This document shows positions 49,349-58,855 of a DNA stretch of 64,000 nt, in pieces (positions within the stretch are counted from its first letter, which is position 1; each line of letters begins with the position of its first letter). Source of the DNA: Desulfitobacterium sp038181555 (GTDB lineage Bacteria > Bacillota > Desulfitobacteriia > Desulfitobacteriales > Desulfitobacteriaceae); assembly GCF_038181555.1 (NCBI RefSeq), contig NZ_JBBWUA010000002.1, positions 124,001 through 188,000 of the forward strand, written 5' to 3'. Under the pieces are notes generated by a model. That model was given only the letters and a program-made list of their open reading frames with translations, did no database searches and was not told the DNA's origin. Both the position numbers and the translations under genes were made by a program.

Positions 49349-49521
49349 ATTCAAGGACCTCCTTTTCGGCTGTGTCCATATCGTCACTATTTTACCAAGT
49401 ATTAATGAAATGTTCAATAAAAATCAACCTTTGCCGGAAAAGCTCAGGAAAAACCTTGCTTATCTCTCAGACATCTGATAGAATACATAAGTATCATTTC
49501 CGGTGTAAAGGAGGTAAGAGC

Positions 49522-49713
49522 ATGGCTAATGTATGTGCTATTTGCGCAAAAGGGGTTGCTACAGGTATTCAGGTCAGCCACTCCCATATCCGGACAAAGC
49601 GGACTTGGAAACCTAACCTGCAAAAGGTTCACGCCCTCATCAATGGAACTCCAACTCGGATCAGTGTTTGCACCAGATGCTTACGGTCCGGCAAAGTCCA
49701 ACGTGCAATGTAA
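49522..49713 (+). CDS. rpmB: 50S ribosomal protein L28
   Basis: A 63-residue ribosomal protein (MANVCAICAKGVATGIQVSH, ending RCLRSGKVQRAM) with zinc-type CxxC pairs CAIC and CTRC. AAAGGAGG lies 7 bases before the ATG at 49522. Standing alone opposite the Asp23-fakA genes is the usual Firmicute layout. Confidence 0.97.
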   Translation: MANVCAICAKGVATGIQVSHSHIRTKRTWKPNLQKVHALINGTPTRISVCTRCLRSGKVQRAM

Positions 49714-49793
49714 TTACAAACAACTCATAACATAGAGTGTAAGCTTGGCTGGTATTGACTTAAGTTGATATCAGCTTTAGTTTTTTATTTTAT

Positions 49794-49823
49794 GAGCCCG
49801 AGGCTACTCGGGCTCTTTCTTTT
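49794..49823 (+). terminator. intrinsic terminator of rpmB
   Basis: GAGCCCGAG/CTCGGGCTC with loop GCTA, then TTTCTTTTG. Confidence 0.92.
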
Positions 49824-49870
49824 GTATTATCATAACACAGACACAGTATTATTAAACTGATTTTCTCGGA

Positions 49871-50755
49871 TTATTTGGCCTGTTGATAAAGCTCATGCAA
49901 ATCCGCTTCGTCGAAGTTGTAATGCTCATTACAAAAATGACAGATCAATTCAGCATGCTGATCCTCGATTAAGTCTTCAAGACCTTCTTTGCCCACGCTG
50001 ATCAAGGTCTCGCCCACTCGCTCTTTGGAGCAAGTACAGCGAAAATGCACTGGGCGTTTTTCCAAGACCCGGTATTCCATATCCCCCATTAAATTGCGCA
50101 CCAGATCCTCCATGCTGTCACTGTCCGCAGCAATTTGACTGATCCCCGTGATCTGGGACAAACGGTTTTCCAGCATCTGAATGCTTTCTTCGGACGCACC
50201 TGGCAACAATTGGTACAACATCCCTGCCGCTCCGGCCACATGGTGATCCTTCTCGACAAGAACACCCAGTAGAGCAGCCGAGGGGATCTGTTCAGAGGTA
50301 AGAAGATAATGAACCAAATCATCGGCAATTTCCCCGCTGACAATGGGGACCATGCCTGTATAGTTCTCGCCATTGCTTAGGCTACGACTCACACAAAATT
50401 CTCCAGCTCCAACCGCACCGGCTACATCCAGCTTCCCTTTCTCATTTAAAGGAAGGTCGACCTGGGGCTCATGAACATACCCGCGCACCTCGCCACGGGC
50501 GTTGCCAACGGCGACGACACCGCCTAAGGGTCCGTCCCCAAGCAAGCGTAAAGTGATCGCCTCTTCCGCCTTCATGGAGCTCGCTAACAGCAGGGAGGCT
50601 CCCATGAGTCGTCCTAAGGCTGCTGTGGCCACTGGCGTCGTTTGATGGCGACTGGCAGCCTCTTCCACCGTATTCGTCATTCCGATCCCTACCCAGCGAA
50701 TCTCACCATTACCTAATGTACCTAGCCATAATTCATCGGCATATTTATTGCTCAT
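49871..50755 (-). CDS. hslO: Hsp33 redox-regulated chaperone
   Basis: This 294-residue chaperone is activated by oxidation. The N-terminal domain has TTPVATAALGRLMGASLLL and MKAEEAITLRLLGDGPLGGVVAVGNARGEVRGYV. The C-terminal zinc switch has the four cysteines as CTC (HFRCTCSK) and CHFC. Start at ATG 50755 (MSNKYADE); a TTG frame extends to 50773. Monocistronic placement between rpmB and thiN. Confidence 0.95.
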   Translation of the reverse strand: MSNKYADELWLGTLGNGEIRWVGIGMTNTVEEAASRHQTTPVATAALGRLMGASLLLASSMKAEEAITLRLLGDGPLGGVVAVGNARGEVRGYVHEPQVDLPLNEKGKLDVAGAVGAGEFCVSRSLSNGENYTGMVPIVSGEIADDLVHYLLTSEQIPSAALLGVLVEKDHHVAGAAGMLYQLLPGASEESIQMLENRLSQITGISQIAADSDSMEDLVRNLMGDMEYRVLEKRPVHFRCTCSKERVGETLISVGKEGLEDLIEDQHAELICHFCNEHYNFDEADLHELYQQAK

Positions 50756-50860
50756 AGTTTTATCCAACCTCAATCTATTTTTATCTTTTGACTCAGCTAG
50801 CCTTCAACGAGGGTCGAATCCTCCTCGGAAGGAAGTCTAGTTCAATATCTGCTACCTTTG

Positions 50861-51538
50861 TCAGGACGCAAAATCAGAGCGTAAGATCACGACGGCCACC
50901 GTGCCTGACGAGACGTCGATCAGTGCCTCATCCCCTAAGAAGACATTGCTGATCCCTCGTGGAGAATCTTGATGTAAAACTTCTTGATGAAGGGGATAAT
51001 AGAGGCCCTCAGTTCTCACCACAGCCTTTTCCGTCACCGGAATGATGGATAGCTTTTGACCTTTTAGCCCTGTCAGTTTCTTCTGGCTCGCCAAGAGCCA
51101 GAGTTCTTGATGAGGATCCTTCATGCGAATCCGCAACCCTCTTTTTAAAAAACGATGCATGATGGATAGGTTGCCCAATAGATGATCGATTCTTCCTCCG
51201 GTAGCTCCCAGCAGAAAAATCTCCTTGATTTCGTGGGGGCTACTCTCTCCTATTCCCTCTTCCTCTCTGATTTTAGCTGCATAGTCTAAGGCCAGCTCCA
51301 GATCTGTTTCATCCTTCTCACAGGGATAGCTTAGAATGCGGACACCCTGCTGACGACAGCTTTCTAGATACTCAGCTTTTATAGAGTCAAGGTCACCCAC
51401 CACGGCATCGGGCAGATATCCCGACTCCATAATCCGATTAGCACCACCATCAGCAGCGATTAATCGGTCATAGGTCGACAACTCCCGCTTACCCCATATC
51501 TGATCCCATTCTCCGTTGGCAACCACGGCTATGTTCAC
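50861..51538 (-). CDS. thiN: thiamine pyrophosphokinase
   Basis: This 225-residue enzyme makes thiamine diphosphate from thiamine and ATP. The motifs LIAADGGANRI, DAVVGDLDSI and FLLGATGGRIDHLLGN are visible, with a C-terminal RGISNVF beta domain. It starts with GTG at 51538, overlapping the rpe stop by 4 bases. Last gene of the prkC-rsgA-rpe-thiN run, as in Bacillus. Confidence 0.95.
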   Translation of the reverse strand: MNIAVVANGEWDQIWGKRELSTYDRLIAADGGANRIMESGYLPDAVVGDLDSIKAEYLESCRQQGVRILSYPCEKDETDLELALDYAAKIREEEGIGESSPHEIKEIFLLGATGGRIDHLLGNLSIMHRFLKRGLRIRMKDPHQELWLLASQKKLTGLKGQKLSIIPVTEKAVVRTEGLYYPLHQEVLHQDSPRGISNVFLGDEALIDVSSGTVAVVILRSDFAS

Positions 51539-52209
51539 TTGTGATCACCGAGATGCTTTTGGCAGACCGCCCGCAGCTCCTGGATAGCTTGAGCAGGATC
51601 CGGGCAAGCAAAAACAGCCGCTCCGGCTACAAGAATTGTGGCGCCCGCTTTGACAACTGCCGGGGCAATATCAGGATTGATTCCGCCGTCAACCTCTATT
51701 TCACAGGAGGATTGCATCTGATCCAAGTGGCGATGCAATACTTCTATCTTAGGAAGTACTGCCGGAATAAATTTCTGACCGCCAAAGCCCGGATTGACGC
51801 TCATGATCAAAACCATATCCAACTCATCCAAAATATACTTTATTCCATCTAAGGGGGTTGCCGGATTGAGCGATACCCCTGCCGTAAGTCCTAAACCCTT
51901 GATTTGCTGAATCGTCCGATGGATATGGGGTGTCGCTTCCAAATGAACAGTAATATGGTCTGCTCCAGCCTTGGCAAATTCATCAATATAACGCTCGGGG
52001 TTTTCAATCATTAGGTGGACATCAAAACGCAGTTTCGAATGAGGACGTAGAGCTTTGACGACAAGGGGACCAATGGTAATATTGGGAACAAAATGTCCGT
52101 CCATCACATCAATATGTAAGATATCGGCACCTGCTTTTTCCACTAGAGCCACTTGCTCCCCTAAGCGTGCAAAGTCTGCCGACAAAATCGAAGGGGCTAT
52201 CTTGATCAT
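51535..52209 (-). CDS. rpe: ribulose-phosphate 3-epimerase
   Basis: This 224-residue TIM barrel interconverts ribulose 5-phosphate and xylulose 5-phosphate. Motifs: IAPSILSADFARLG, HIDVMDGHFVPNITIGP, HLMIENPERYI, MSVNPGFGGQKFIP and EVDGGINPDIA. The start is the ATG at 52209, with GGAG about 9 bases upstream, 2 bases after the rsgA stop. The much longer open frame to 52317 runs inside rsgA and is not real. Confidence 0.96.
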   Translation of the reverse strand: MIKIAPSILSADFARLGEQVALVEKAGADILHIDVMDGHFVPNITIGPLVVKALRPHSKLRFDVHLMIENPERYIDEFAKAGADHITVHLEATPHIHRTIQQIKGLGLTAGVSLNPATPLDGIKYILDELDMVLIMSVNPGFGGQKFIPAVLPKIEVLHRHLDQMQSSCEIEVDGGINPDIAPAVVKAGATILVAGAAVFACPDPAQAIQELRAVCQKHLGDHK

Positions 52210-52211
52210 CG

Positions 52212-53105
52212 TTAATATCTCCTCTCTGCTGCAATAACTTCCTCTAAAAACTGACCATAATGCTCGTAGCGTGAGGACTGAATCATCCCGGAAGCCACGG
52301 CGGCCTTCACCGCACAATCCGGCTCCTTATGATGCATACAATTAGCAAAGCGGCATTGCCCTACTGCACCTCGGAACTCAACAAAATAATCCGTAAGCTC
52401 TTCTCTTTTCATTTCGGGAAGATAGAGAGAAGAGAAACCTGGGGTATCAGCCAGTAGTCCTTCACCACACACCATAAGCTCCACATGACGGGTGGTGTGA
52501 CGGCCTCGTTTGAGTTTCTGACTCACATCGCCTGTCTTTAACTCTAAGTTGGGGGATAAAGCATTTAGCAGGCTAGACTTGCCTACTCCGGAGGGCCCGG
52601 CCAAAACAGTCACTTTCCCATTGATCTGTTCTTGCAATTCCTTAAGCCCTTCTCTCGTCTTCGTAGAAACCTTGATTAGATCATAGCCCAGCTCTCGGTA
52701 AAAATCTAACCCATCTGCAGAGATGGTCTTTCCCGAGGGGTCTGCTTCAGACCTTGCTAGGTCTAATTTGTTCATAATAATGACGGGCTTAATTTGAGCA
52801 GCGGTAACCTGGATGATGAGTCGGTCCAGCAGGTTCAAATCGGGCTCAGGCGATACATAAGCAAAGACGAGAAAGGCCTGATCCACATTGGCAATCGTCG
52901 GTCTGACCAAAGCATTCCGCCGTGGTTCCACCTCTTCAATAGTTGCTTTCATTCCTGCCCCCGGTAGAATCTTCACTCGATCTCCCGGCAGAAATTCCTG
53001 ATTGCGAATACGAAAGCGACCGCGCAGGGAACATTCCCATACTCGGCCTTCCGCAAACACATAATAAAATCCACTATAGCCCTTGAGTAGTATTCCTGAA
53101 ATCAT
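52212..53105 (-). CDS. rsgA: ribosome small-subunit assembly GTPase RsgA
   Basis: This 297-residue circularly permuted GTPase matures the 30S subunit. There is an N-terminal OB fold (to about residue 70), the G4 motif NKLDL before the P-loop GPSGVGKSSLLN, then DTPGFSSL, and a C-terminal zinc knuckle (CRFANCMHHKEPDC). Part of the prkC-rsgA-rpe-thiN operon. Confidence 0.96.
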   Translation of the reverse strand: MISGILLKGYSGFYYVFAEGRVWECSLRGRFRIRNQEFLPGDRVKILPGAGMKATIEEVEPRRNALVRPTIANVDQAFLVFAYVSPEPDLNLLDRLIIQVTAAQIKPVIIMNKLDLARSEADPSGKTISADGLDFYRELGYDLIKVSTKTREGLKELQEQINGKVTVLAGPSGVGKSSLLNALSPNLELKTGDVSQKLKRGRHTTRHVELMVCGEGLLADTPGFSSLYLPEMKREELTDYFVEFRGAVGQCRFANCMHHKEPDCAVKAAVASGMIQSSRYEHYGQFLEEVIAAERRY

Positions 53106-53242
53106 GCGTTTAATTAACCCTTTCTTAGGAGACCTAACTCTGCAAAATATCCGTCCATCATTAACTCTCTGTCACACTAAACTTCAAGAAATATTTTGCC
53201 CTAATAGTCTAATTAATTTAGATATTCCTCTTTTTAATCACC

Positions 53243-54964
53243 TTATCTGGAATAAGCCACACTTCCTAAAATAACCGGATTGAAAGCTATGGGGCCCGGT
53301 CCCCGGGAGATAATAATCTTGACGCTATCTCCTTTTTTGACCATGGTCCCCGGCTTGGGTATCGTGTCCATGACCACATCGGGTGGGAATTCTGTGGAGT
53401 CTTCAGTAGCCGGGGTGACCACTAAGCCGTATTGTATTAAGATCGCTTGAGCTTCTGCCGGTGGTTTGCCAATAACACTGGGCAAGGGCTCCGGTTGGCC
53501 ACCCTTCCCCGCACTGATAAACAAGGTAACATACCCGTTTTTGGGCCAATCAAGTCCGGGAGCGGGATCTTGCTCAGCCACAATTCCGGCTGGCAAGGAA
53601 GACTTTTGATCCGCTTGAATAGTAATATTATCTTCGCTAAAGCCTAGGCTTTTCAGATTATTGATAGCCGTTTCTTGGGTTATATCCCCCGTTTTAAAAT
53701 TGGGGAATTTCACTTGTTGAGGGCCTAAGCTTATCCAAATCTTGATTTCCTTTCCCTCTTTTACGCTAGTGCCTTCTTGAGGCTCGCTGCGGGTAATCTT
53801 CCCTTTTTCTACGGTATCGCTGTTTTCTTCTTGGGTTTCCGGATCCAAATATAACTTAGCCCGCTCAACGAAATAGCCTGCTTCATTAATCGATTTACCG
53901 ACTAAGGGTGGGACTGTCGTGGTGTCCACATTAAACCACTTGGAGAATCCAAACCATAATCCTCCGAAAACAAGAACAAAAATTCCCAAAGCAACCCAGG
54001 GCCAACGCTTAAGAGGTTTGCGGGAGTTCTTTTTTCGACCATTCTCGGTGGTTTCAGAAGCTAAAACAGAATTCACCCCATTGCTTAAGGAACGATGAAT
54101 GCGTGTACTATCTAAATCCTGATCCCTATCCTCGACCTTATCCACCGGCAGCCCGGCCTGAACCTTATGGAGATCCTGCATCAACTCCTTAGCTGTTGCA
54201 TAGCGCTGGTCCGGAGATTTAGCAATCGCTCGCATCACTAGATTTTCTAAGGCTGGGCTAACCCTTGGATTCAGCTTACTGGGTGGAACAGCCTGTTCCT
54301 GCAAATGTTTGAGAGCAATCGCGATGGGTGATTCACCATCATAGGGCACCTTGCCGGTCAAAAGCTCATAGAGGATAATTCCCAAGGAATAGACATCGGA
54401 TTGCTCATTCGTCTGAACTCCTTTGGCCTGCTCAGGTGAAAGGTAATGCACGGAGCCCACGATATCTCCCGAATGAGTCATCGTTGCTGCGGAAACTGCT
54501 CGCGCAATCCCGAAATCTGTTACCTTAATCCGGCCATCATCGGTGACAAGTATGTTATGAGGCTTAATATCGCGATGAATAATATGATGCTCATGAGCAT
54601 GGTGAATGGCTTCCGCGATCTGAATACCGAGGTCTAAGGTTTGTTCTGTTGATAAGGGGGCATAGCTGCGGATAATCTCCTTGAGATTCTGTCCTTCCAC
54701 GTACTCCATGACAATATACTCAGAATCGCCATCCTTGCCAACATCATAGATGGATACGATATTCATATGCGATAAACTAGCCGCTGACTGGGCTTCCCTA
54801 CGGAAACGACGCACAAAGTCCTCATCCGCTGTGAACTGCTCACGCAGAACTTTAATGGTGACGATGCGATTTAATAAAAGATCCTTGGCCTTGTAAACAA
54901 TGGCCATACCTCCGGATCCAATCTTTTCAATTATTTCATAACGATTGCTAAATATCTTGCTCAC
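53243..54964 (-). CDS. prkC: PASTA-domain serine/threonine protein kinase
   Basis: This 573-residue membrane kinase senses muropeptides or lipid II through extracellular PASTA domains. Kinase domain (residues 1-270): glycine loop IGSGGMAIVYKA, Lys in VTIKVL, HRDIKPHNIL, DFGIAR and the APE-like SPEQAKG. One transmembrane helix follows near 325-345 (WPWVALGIFVLVFGGLWFG), then three PASTA repeats. The start is GTG at 54964, overlapping the pbpA stop by 4 bases. Companion of the phosphatase at 57667. Confidence 0.96.
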   Translation of the reverse strand: MSKIFSNRYEIIEKIGSGGMAIVYKAKDLLLNRIVTIKVLREQFTADEDFVRRFRREAQSAASLSHMNIVSIYDVGKDGDSEYIVMEYVEGQNLKEIIRSYAPLSTEQTLDLGIQIAEAIHHAHEHHIIHRDIKPHNILVTDDGRIKVTDFGIARAVSAATMTHSGDIVGSVHYLSPEQAKGVQTNEQSDVYSLGIILYELLTGKVPYDGESPIAIALKHLQEQAVPPSKLNPRVSPALENLVMRAIAKSPDQRYATAKELMQDLHKVQAGLPVDKVEDRDQDLDSTRIHRSLSNGVNSVLASETTENGRKKNSRKPLKRWPWVALGIFVLVFGGLWFGFSKWFNVDTTTVPPLVGKSINEAGYFVERAKLYLDPETQEENSDTVEKGKITRSEPQEGTSVKEGKEIKIWISLGPQQVKFPNFKTGDITQETAINNLKSLGFSEDNITIQADQKSSLPAGIVAEQDPAPGLDWPKNGYVTLFISAGKGGQPEPLPSVIGKPPAEAQAILIQYGLVVTPATEDSTEFPPDVVMDTIPKPGTMVKKGDSVKIIISRGPGPIAFNPVILGSVAYSR

Positions 54965-56379
54965 GTGTTATCACCTACTTTCTGACTTAATGCGCTTTCG
55001 ATGATGGCCCGGGCGATGGGTGCCGAAGCCCCTCCCCCCGTACCCCCATTTTCCACAAGAACTGCTACTGCAATTTGGGGATTATCGGCTGGTGCAAAAG
55101 CAATATACCAAGCATGGGTTGGGACGTCCCCTCCCGGTTCCGCAGAACCCGTCTTGGCCGCTACCTGAAACGCAGCAATGCCACCAGGGGAAGCTGTCCC
55201 ATCATTAACTGCCGTGACCATGGCACTTTTGATTCTTGCTGCTTGATCGGCGGACAGAGCGGTTAACCAAGGCTCCGGATTCTTCTGATAAAGTACATTT
55301 TGGTTCTCATCTCTGACCTGCTCCACAATATAGGGCTGCATAATCACACCTTGATTGGCTACCCCCGCCGTAATCAAAGCCATATGAAAAGGTGAAACTA
55401 AAACTTCTCCTTGACCAAAAGCACTGGCGGCTAGAAGATTCTCATCTAAGCGATGGGGTACAGCCGCTTCGTTGGTCAAGGTACTGAGCTTCACCGGCAA
55501 TTCGAAAGGAATTTCTTCGCCAAAACCGAAGGCTTTAGCTGTTTGCAAAAATTGCTTATCTCCGGCTTTCACTCCGTAAGTCGCAAAGTAAGTATTGCAG
55601 GACTCCGCTAAGGCAAGATTAAAATTGACCCAACCATGTGCCTTATCATTTTGTTCACGGATGACTTGGCCATTGATCACCGCTGTCCCTGTACAATTGT
55701 AGAGATCTCCGGTGTTCAGCCCTGCACGCAGAAGTGCCCCCGAAGTCATAATCTTCAAAGTAGAGCCTGGGGTATAAAGAGCAAAGGCGTGATTCAAAAA
55801 GGGGCTCCCTGGCTTCTGGCTGATTTTATCCCAGTTCTCATCCAGGCCGTTTCCCTCAAAACTGGGTTGACTGGCTAAAGCCAAAACCTCCCCACTGCGC
55901 GGGTCCAAAGCTACCGCCGATCCAATCTTTCCTTTAAGGCCTTCATAAGCGACTTTTTGGAGACGATAATCTAAGGTAAGGACGACATCATTACCACGAC
56001 GTGGTAGCTGGAAAGCCTGTTCCAAGGCTTGAGTAGCCGTGGCGTCTTTAATACCCAAAAGCCAATCCCCTAGGTAGGCTTCCAACCCTGAAGAACCATG
56101 GAGAAGTGTCGCATAACCCATCAAAGGCTCTATAGCCTCACCTTTAGGATAAACTCGTGTCTTCTTCTCATCATTCAGGTCAGTTTGTGCCAATACTTCG
56201 CCATTTCTGTCGAAAATTCCTCCCCTAACGACCCGTTGCTCGAGAAGAATGAGGCGACGATTCGCCGGATTCTCCATCAAGTCCGTAGAGCGGACCACCT
56301 GCCAGTAAACAAGACCAAAGCTCAAGCAGATAATACTCAGGGAAAAGCCAATCGCAACATTTCTTAGCCCTTTCTTCAT
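54961..56379 (-). CDS. penicillin-binding protein, PbpA/FtsI-type transpeptidase
   Basis: This 472-residue membrane-anchored transpeptidase cross-links peptidoglycan. It has an N-terminal transmembrane helix (residues 8-28), a dimerisation region, and the active-site motifs STLK (PGSTLKIM, Ser near 205), SCN (AESCNTYF) and KTG (AAKTGSAEP). It pairs with the SEDS protein encoded just upstream (4-base overlap), as PbpA-RodA in actinobacteria and some clostridia. Regulated activity by the adjacent kinase is plausible. Confidence 0.94.
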   Translation of the reverse strand: MKKGLRNVAIGFSLSIICLSFGLVYWQVVRSTDLMENPANRRLILLEQRVVRGGIFDRNGEVLAQTDLNDEKKTRVYPKGEAIEPLMGYATLLHGSSGLEAYLGDWLLGIKDATATQALEQAFQLPRRGNDVVLTLDYRLQKVAYEGLKGKIGSAVALDPRSGEVLALASQPSFEGNGLDENWDKISQKPGSPFLNHAFALYTPGSTLKIMTSGALLRAGLNTGDLYNCTGTAVINGQVIREQNDKAHGWVNFNLALAESCNTYFATYGVKAGDKQFLQTAKAFGFGEEIPFELPVKLSTLTNEAAVPHRLDENLLAASAFGQGEVLVSPFHMALITAGVANQGVIMQPYIVEQVRDENQNVLYQKNPEPWLTALSADQAARIKSAMVTAVNDGTASPGGIAAFQVAAKTGSAEPGGDVPTHAWYIAFAPADNPQIAVAVLVENGGTGGGASAPIARAIIESALSQKVGDNT

Positions 56380-57662
56380 GCTGCATACTCCCTTCCCTTA
56401 TGCTTACTATGCATGGGATCGGCGGCTTCGGCATGAGAAATATTAGCCAAAATGCCTAAAAGCAAGAAGTGAATGAGCAGGGAGCTACCGCCATAGCTAA
56501 CCCAAGGCAGGGGTATCCCTGTCAAAGGAAGGAGTTTAGTCACTCCCGCTAAAATAATAATGGCTTCTGTCCCCACCAGTATCCCGATACCTGCTGCTAA
56601 AATCTGCCCGAAGCGATCCGCCGCCTTCACACTTATATGAAAAGCCCGCAGAACCACGATCAGAAACAGCATCAACACTGCCATGGCCCCGGCAAATCCG
56701 AGTTCTTCAGCAATGATGGCAAAGATGAAGTCCGTACTGGCGGCAGGTACCTGAGAAGCTCCGATACCGTTGCCAAGGCCTGTGCCGATGATCTTACCCC
56801 CACCAATAGCGAAGAGGGATTGAGCAATCTGGTATCCTCCTCCGCTGGCATCCACCCATGGATCAATCCAAGTAGCGATGCGCACTTGGACATGGCCGAA
56901 CAGAAAATATCCTAATGTCCCGGTACAGAGGAATACAGGTACAGCAACCCCCAGATAGATCCAGCGTTCTGTGACCACATAAAGAACCAAAACATATAAG
57001 GAGAAGAAAACTAGGGCAGTCCCTAGACTCTTCTGGGCAGCCAACAGAAGCAAAGAAAATCCTCCCATGGCTAAAAAAGGTCCCAAGGTACGCCAATCAG
57101 GCAGAGAAAATCGACCGATCTGTACTGTCCCAATTCTAAGTATTTCCTCATATTCACTTAAGTAGGAGGCTAAGAAAATGAGCATCGCCACTTTAACTAG
57201 CTCTTCCGATTCGAAGTTCAAATTGCCAATCTGTAGCCAGCTGGTTGCGCCACCTTGGGCTACCCCGAAAAGCAAGGTGATGAACAACAGCACCACCGCC
57301 CCCAGACCTGCAAGATAACGATAGCGCCCCAGAGCTCGATAATCTCGAAGGGCATAAAGAATAAAATAAAACACAAACAGACCCAGACAAGCCCACCAGA
57401 ATTGCTTAAGGGCAGCAGCAGGGCGTATTCGTGTTAAAACGACTAGTCCAATCACGAGGATAAGCTGAACGGTCGGCAGTAAATACAAATCCCCTCGATA
57501 GGCCACAAGCTTTTCCACCGCAACTCCGATTAAGAGCAACAGGGAAAAGACCCCCGCCTGCCAGAGGATTTGCTCATTGGCTTTGCCGTCTAAGGTCAGG
57601 ACTCCAAGTCCGATCCAAAGCACGCTCAGAATTATTAATCGTAAAATCCAAACCCTTTTCAT
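56376..57662 (-). CDS. SEDS-family peptidoglycan polymerase (FtsW/RodA-type)
   Basis: This 428-residue polytopic protein has about ten or more transmembrane segments. The SEDS signatures AKTSLGTALVFF-like (AAQKSLGTALVFF), GIGASQVPAASTDFIFAIIAEELGF and GIPLPWVSYGGSSLL are present. I start at 57662 (MKRVWILRL), with GGAG 7 bases upstream, 4 bases after the phosphatase stop; a frame extending to 57719 lies inside that gene. Forms a polymerase-transpeptidase pair with the downstream PBP. Confidence 0.95.
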   Translation of the reverse strand: MKRVWILRLIILSVLWIGLGVLTLDGKANEQILWQAGVFSLLLLIGVAVEKLVAYRGDLYLLPTVQLILVIGLVVLTRIRPAAALKQFWWACLGLFVFYFILYALRDYRALGRYRYLAGLGAVVLLFITLLFGVAQGGATSWLQIGNLNFESEELVKVAMLIFLASYLSEYEEILRIGTVQIGRFSLPDWRTLGPFLAMGGFSLLLLAAQKSLGTALVFFSLYVLVLYVVTERWIYLGVAVPVFLCTGTLGYFLFGHVQVRIATWIDPWVDASGGGYQIAQSLFAIGGGKIIGTGLGNGIGASQVPAASTDFIFAIIAEELGFAGAMAVLMLFLIVVLRAFHISVKAADRFGQILAAGIGILVGTEAIIILAGVTKLLPLTGIPLPWVSYGGSSLLIHFLLLGILANISHAEAADPMHSKHKGREYAA

Positions 57663-57666
57663 TCTG

Positions 57667-58386
57667 TCACTCCGCAATACAGCATAAGGCTGTAAAATTA
57701 TCGGGTGCACCTCGCTCAATAATTAACTTTTGCATATGTTCAAGATGCTCTTCCCATGAACAATCCTGCAAGAACTCCTCCGCTATCTCTTCATCACTTA
57801 GCACATTCGAAACACCATCAGTACAAAGAAAGAATATATCTCCTGCCTGGAAATCCAAGCGCTGGACGTCAACCTCAATATCCCACCCTACGCCCACCGC
57901 TCGAACTAACATATGGCGCTTCGGATGATTTTCCGCCTCTTCAAGAGAAATCTGACCTAAGCGCACAAGCTCACTGACCAAAGAATGGTCGTTGGTCAGC
58001 TGCTTCAACTGATCATTTCGCCATACATAAGCTCTACTATCCCCGACATGAGCAAGCACCACCTTATTCTCCCGAAACACGATAACTGTCATGGTGGTAC
58101 CCATTCCTTCAGTAGCCGGATTGCGATTCGAGCTCATAAATACTTCTCTGTTCGCCCGAACCAAGATCTCCTTAACTTGACACTCCAACTCCTTATTTCC
58201 TGTAGTGATTAAGTCAGGAGCACTTTTAATTAATTCATCAATCGCCGTCTGTGCCGCCACTTCCCCTGCCAGATGTCCACCCATCCCATCTGCTACTGCA
58301 TAGACCTGATATTCTGGGAGAACAAGGTAAGCGTCCTCATTGTTCTTGCGTACACAGCCCATTTGACTAAAGCTTAGAACTCTCAT
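57667..58386 (-). CDS. stp: PP2C-family serine/threonine phosphatase
   Basis: This 239-residue phosphatase reverses PrkC phosphorylation. Metal motifs: SFSQMGCVRKNNEDAYLV, AVADGMGGHLAGE, LAHVGDSRAYVWR, LCTDGVSN and GAPDNFT. Start at 58386 (MRVLSF), with GAGGTGG upstream; it overlaps the preceding FHA gene by 20 bases. Confidence 0.95.
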   Translation of the reverse strand: MRVLSFSQMGCVRKNNEDAYLVLPEYQVYAVADGMGGHLAGEVAAQTAIDELIKSAPDLITTGNKELECQVKEILVRANREVFMSSNRNPATEGMGTTMTVIVFRENKVVLAHVGDSRAYVWRNDQLKQLTNDHSLVSELVRLGQISLEEAENHPKRHMLVRAVGVGWDIEVDVQRLDFQAGDIFFLCTDGVSNVLSDEEIAEEFLQDCSWEEHLEHMQKLIIERGAPDNFTALCCIAE

Positions 58387-58816
58387 TTTGCCACCTCGAA
58401 TATTGGAAGGTGATACTTCCAATTTTCACATAATCTCCAGCAACCAACTGAACCGAGGAATGAACTCGCTCACCATTGACCCAGGTTCCATTGGTGCTAC
58501 CTAAATCCTCTAGGGTAGTAACGCCTTTCTGATGACGTACTAGGGCATGGTCTAGGGAAGCGAAGTGATCTGCTAAAACCACATCATTGTTTTTCCCTCG
58601 ACCCATTTTTAAGCCTTTGGGGTCGACCCGAAAAACCCGACCTTTGGGCAAAAGCTCTCCTCCCGTAAGCACTTCCAGACGCCCAAAATCCTTATCTTCC
58701 CTGCGAATCAATCCCTTAAGCTGCAAATCAGCTAATAAGGCTGTGAGAATCCGAAAAAGGAAGAGATAAATTAAACCAATAAACAGTATCCTTCCCAGTA
58801 CCAAAATCCCTTGCAT
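58367..58816 (-). CDS. membrane-anchored FHA-domain protein (FhaB-like)
   Basis: This 149-residue protein has one N-terminal transmembrane helix (ILVLGRILFIGLIYLFLFRILTALL) and a C-terminal FHA domain (LKMGRGKNNDVVLADHFASLDHALV, then DLGSTNGTWVNGERV). FHA domains bind phosphothreonine, so this probably docks PrkC targets at the membrane, near the SEDS-PBP pair. The arrangement resembles the mycobacterial fha-pstP-rodA-pbpA-pknB cluster. Confidence 0.92.
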   Translation of the reverse strand: MQGILVLGRILFIGLIYLFLFRILTALLADLQLKGLIRREDKDFGRLEVLTGGELLPKGRVFRVDPKGLKMGRGKNNDVVLADHFASLDHALVRHQKGVTTLEDLGSTNGTWVNGERVHSSVQLVAGDYVKIGSITFQYSRWQNESSKL

Positions 58817-58855
58817 AGAGAAACCTCCGCATTATATTGACCACTCTAAATCTTC

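Noticed and set aside
49372..49713. L28 with a 50-residue N-terminal extension
   Set aside because: AAAGGAGG and ATG at 49522 give the standard 63-residue L28; the extension overlaps the divergent promoter.
51535..52317. N-terminally extended Rpe beginning at 52317
   Set aside because: The extension lies within rsgA and precedes the conserved MIKIAPSILSADF start, which has its own GGAG.
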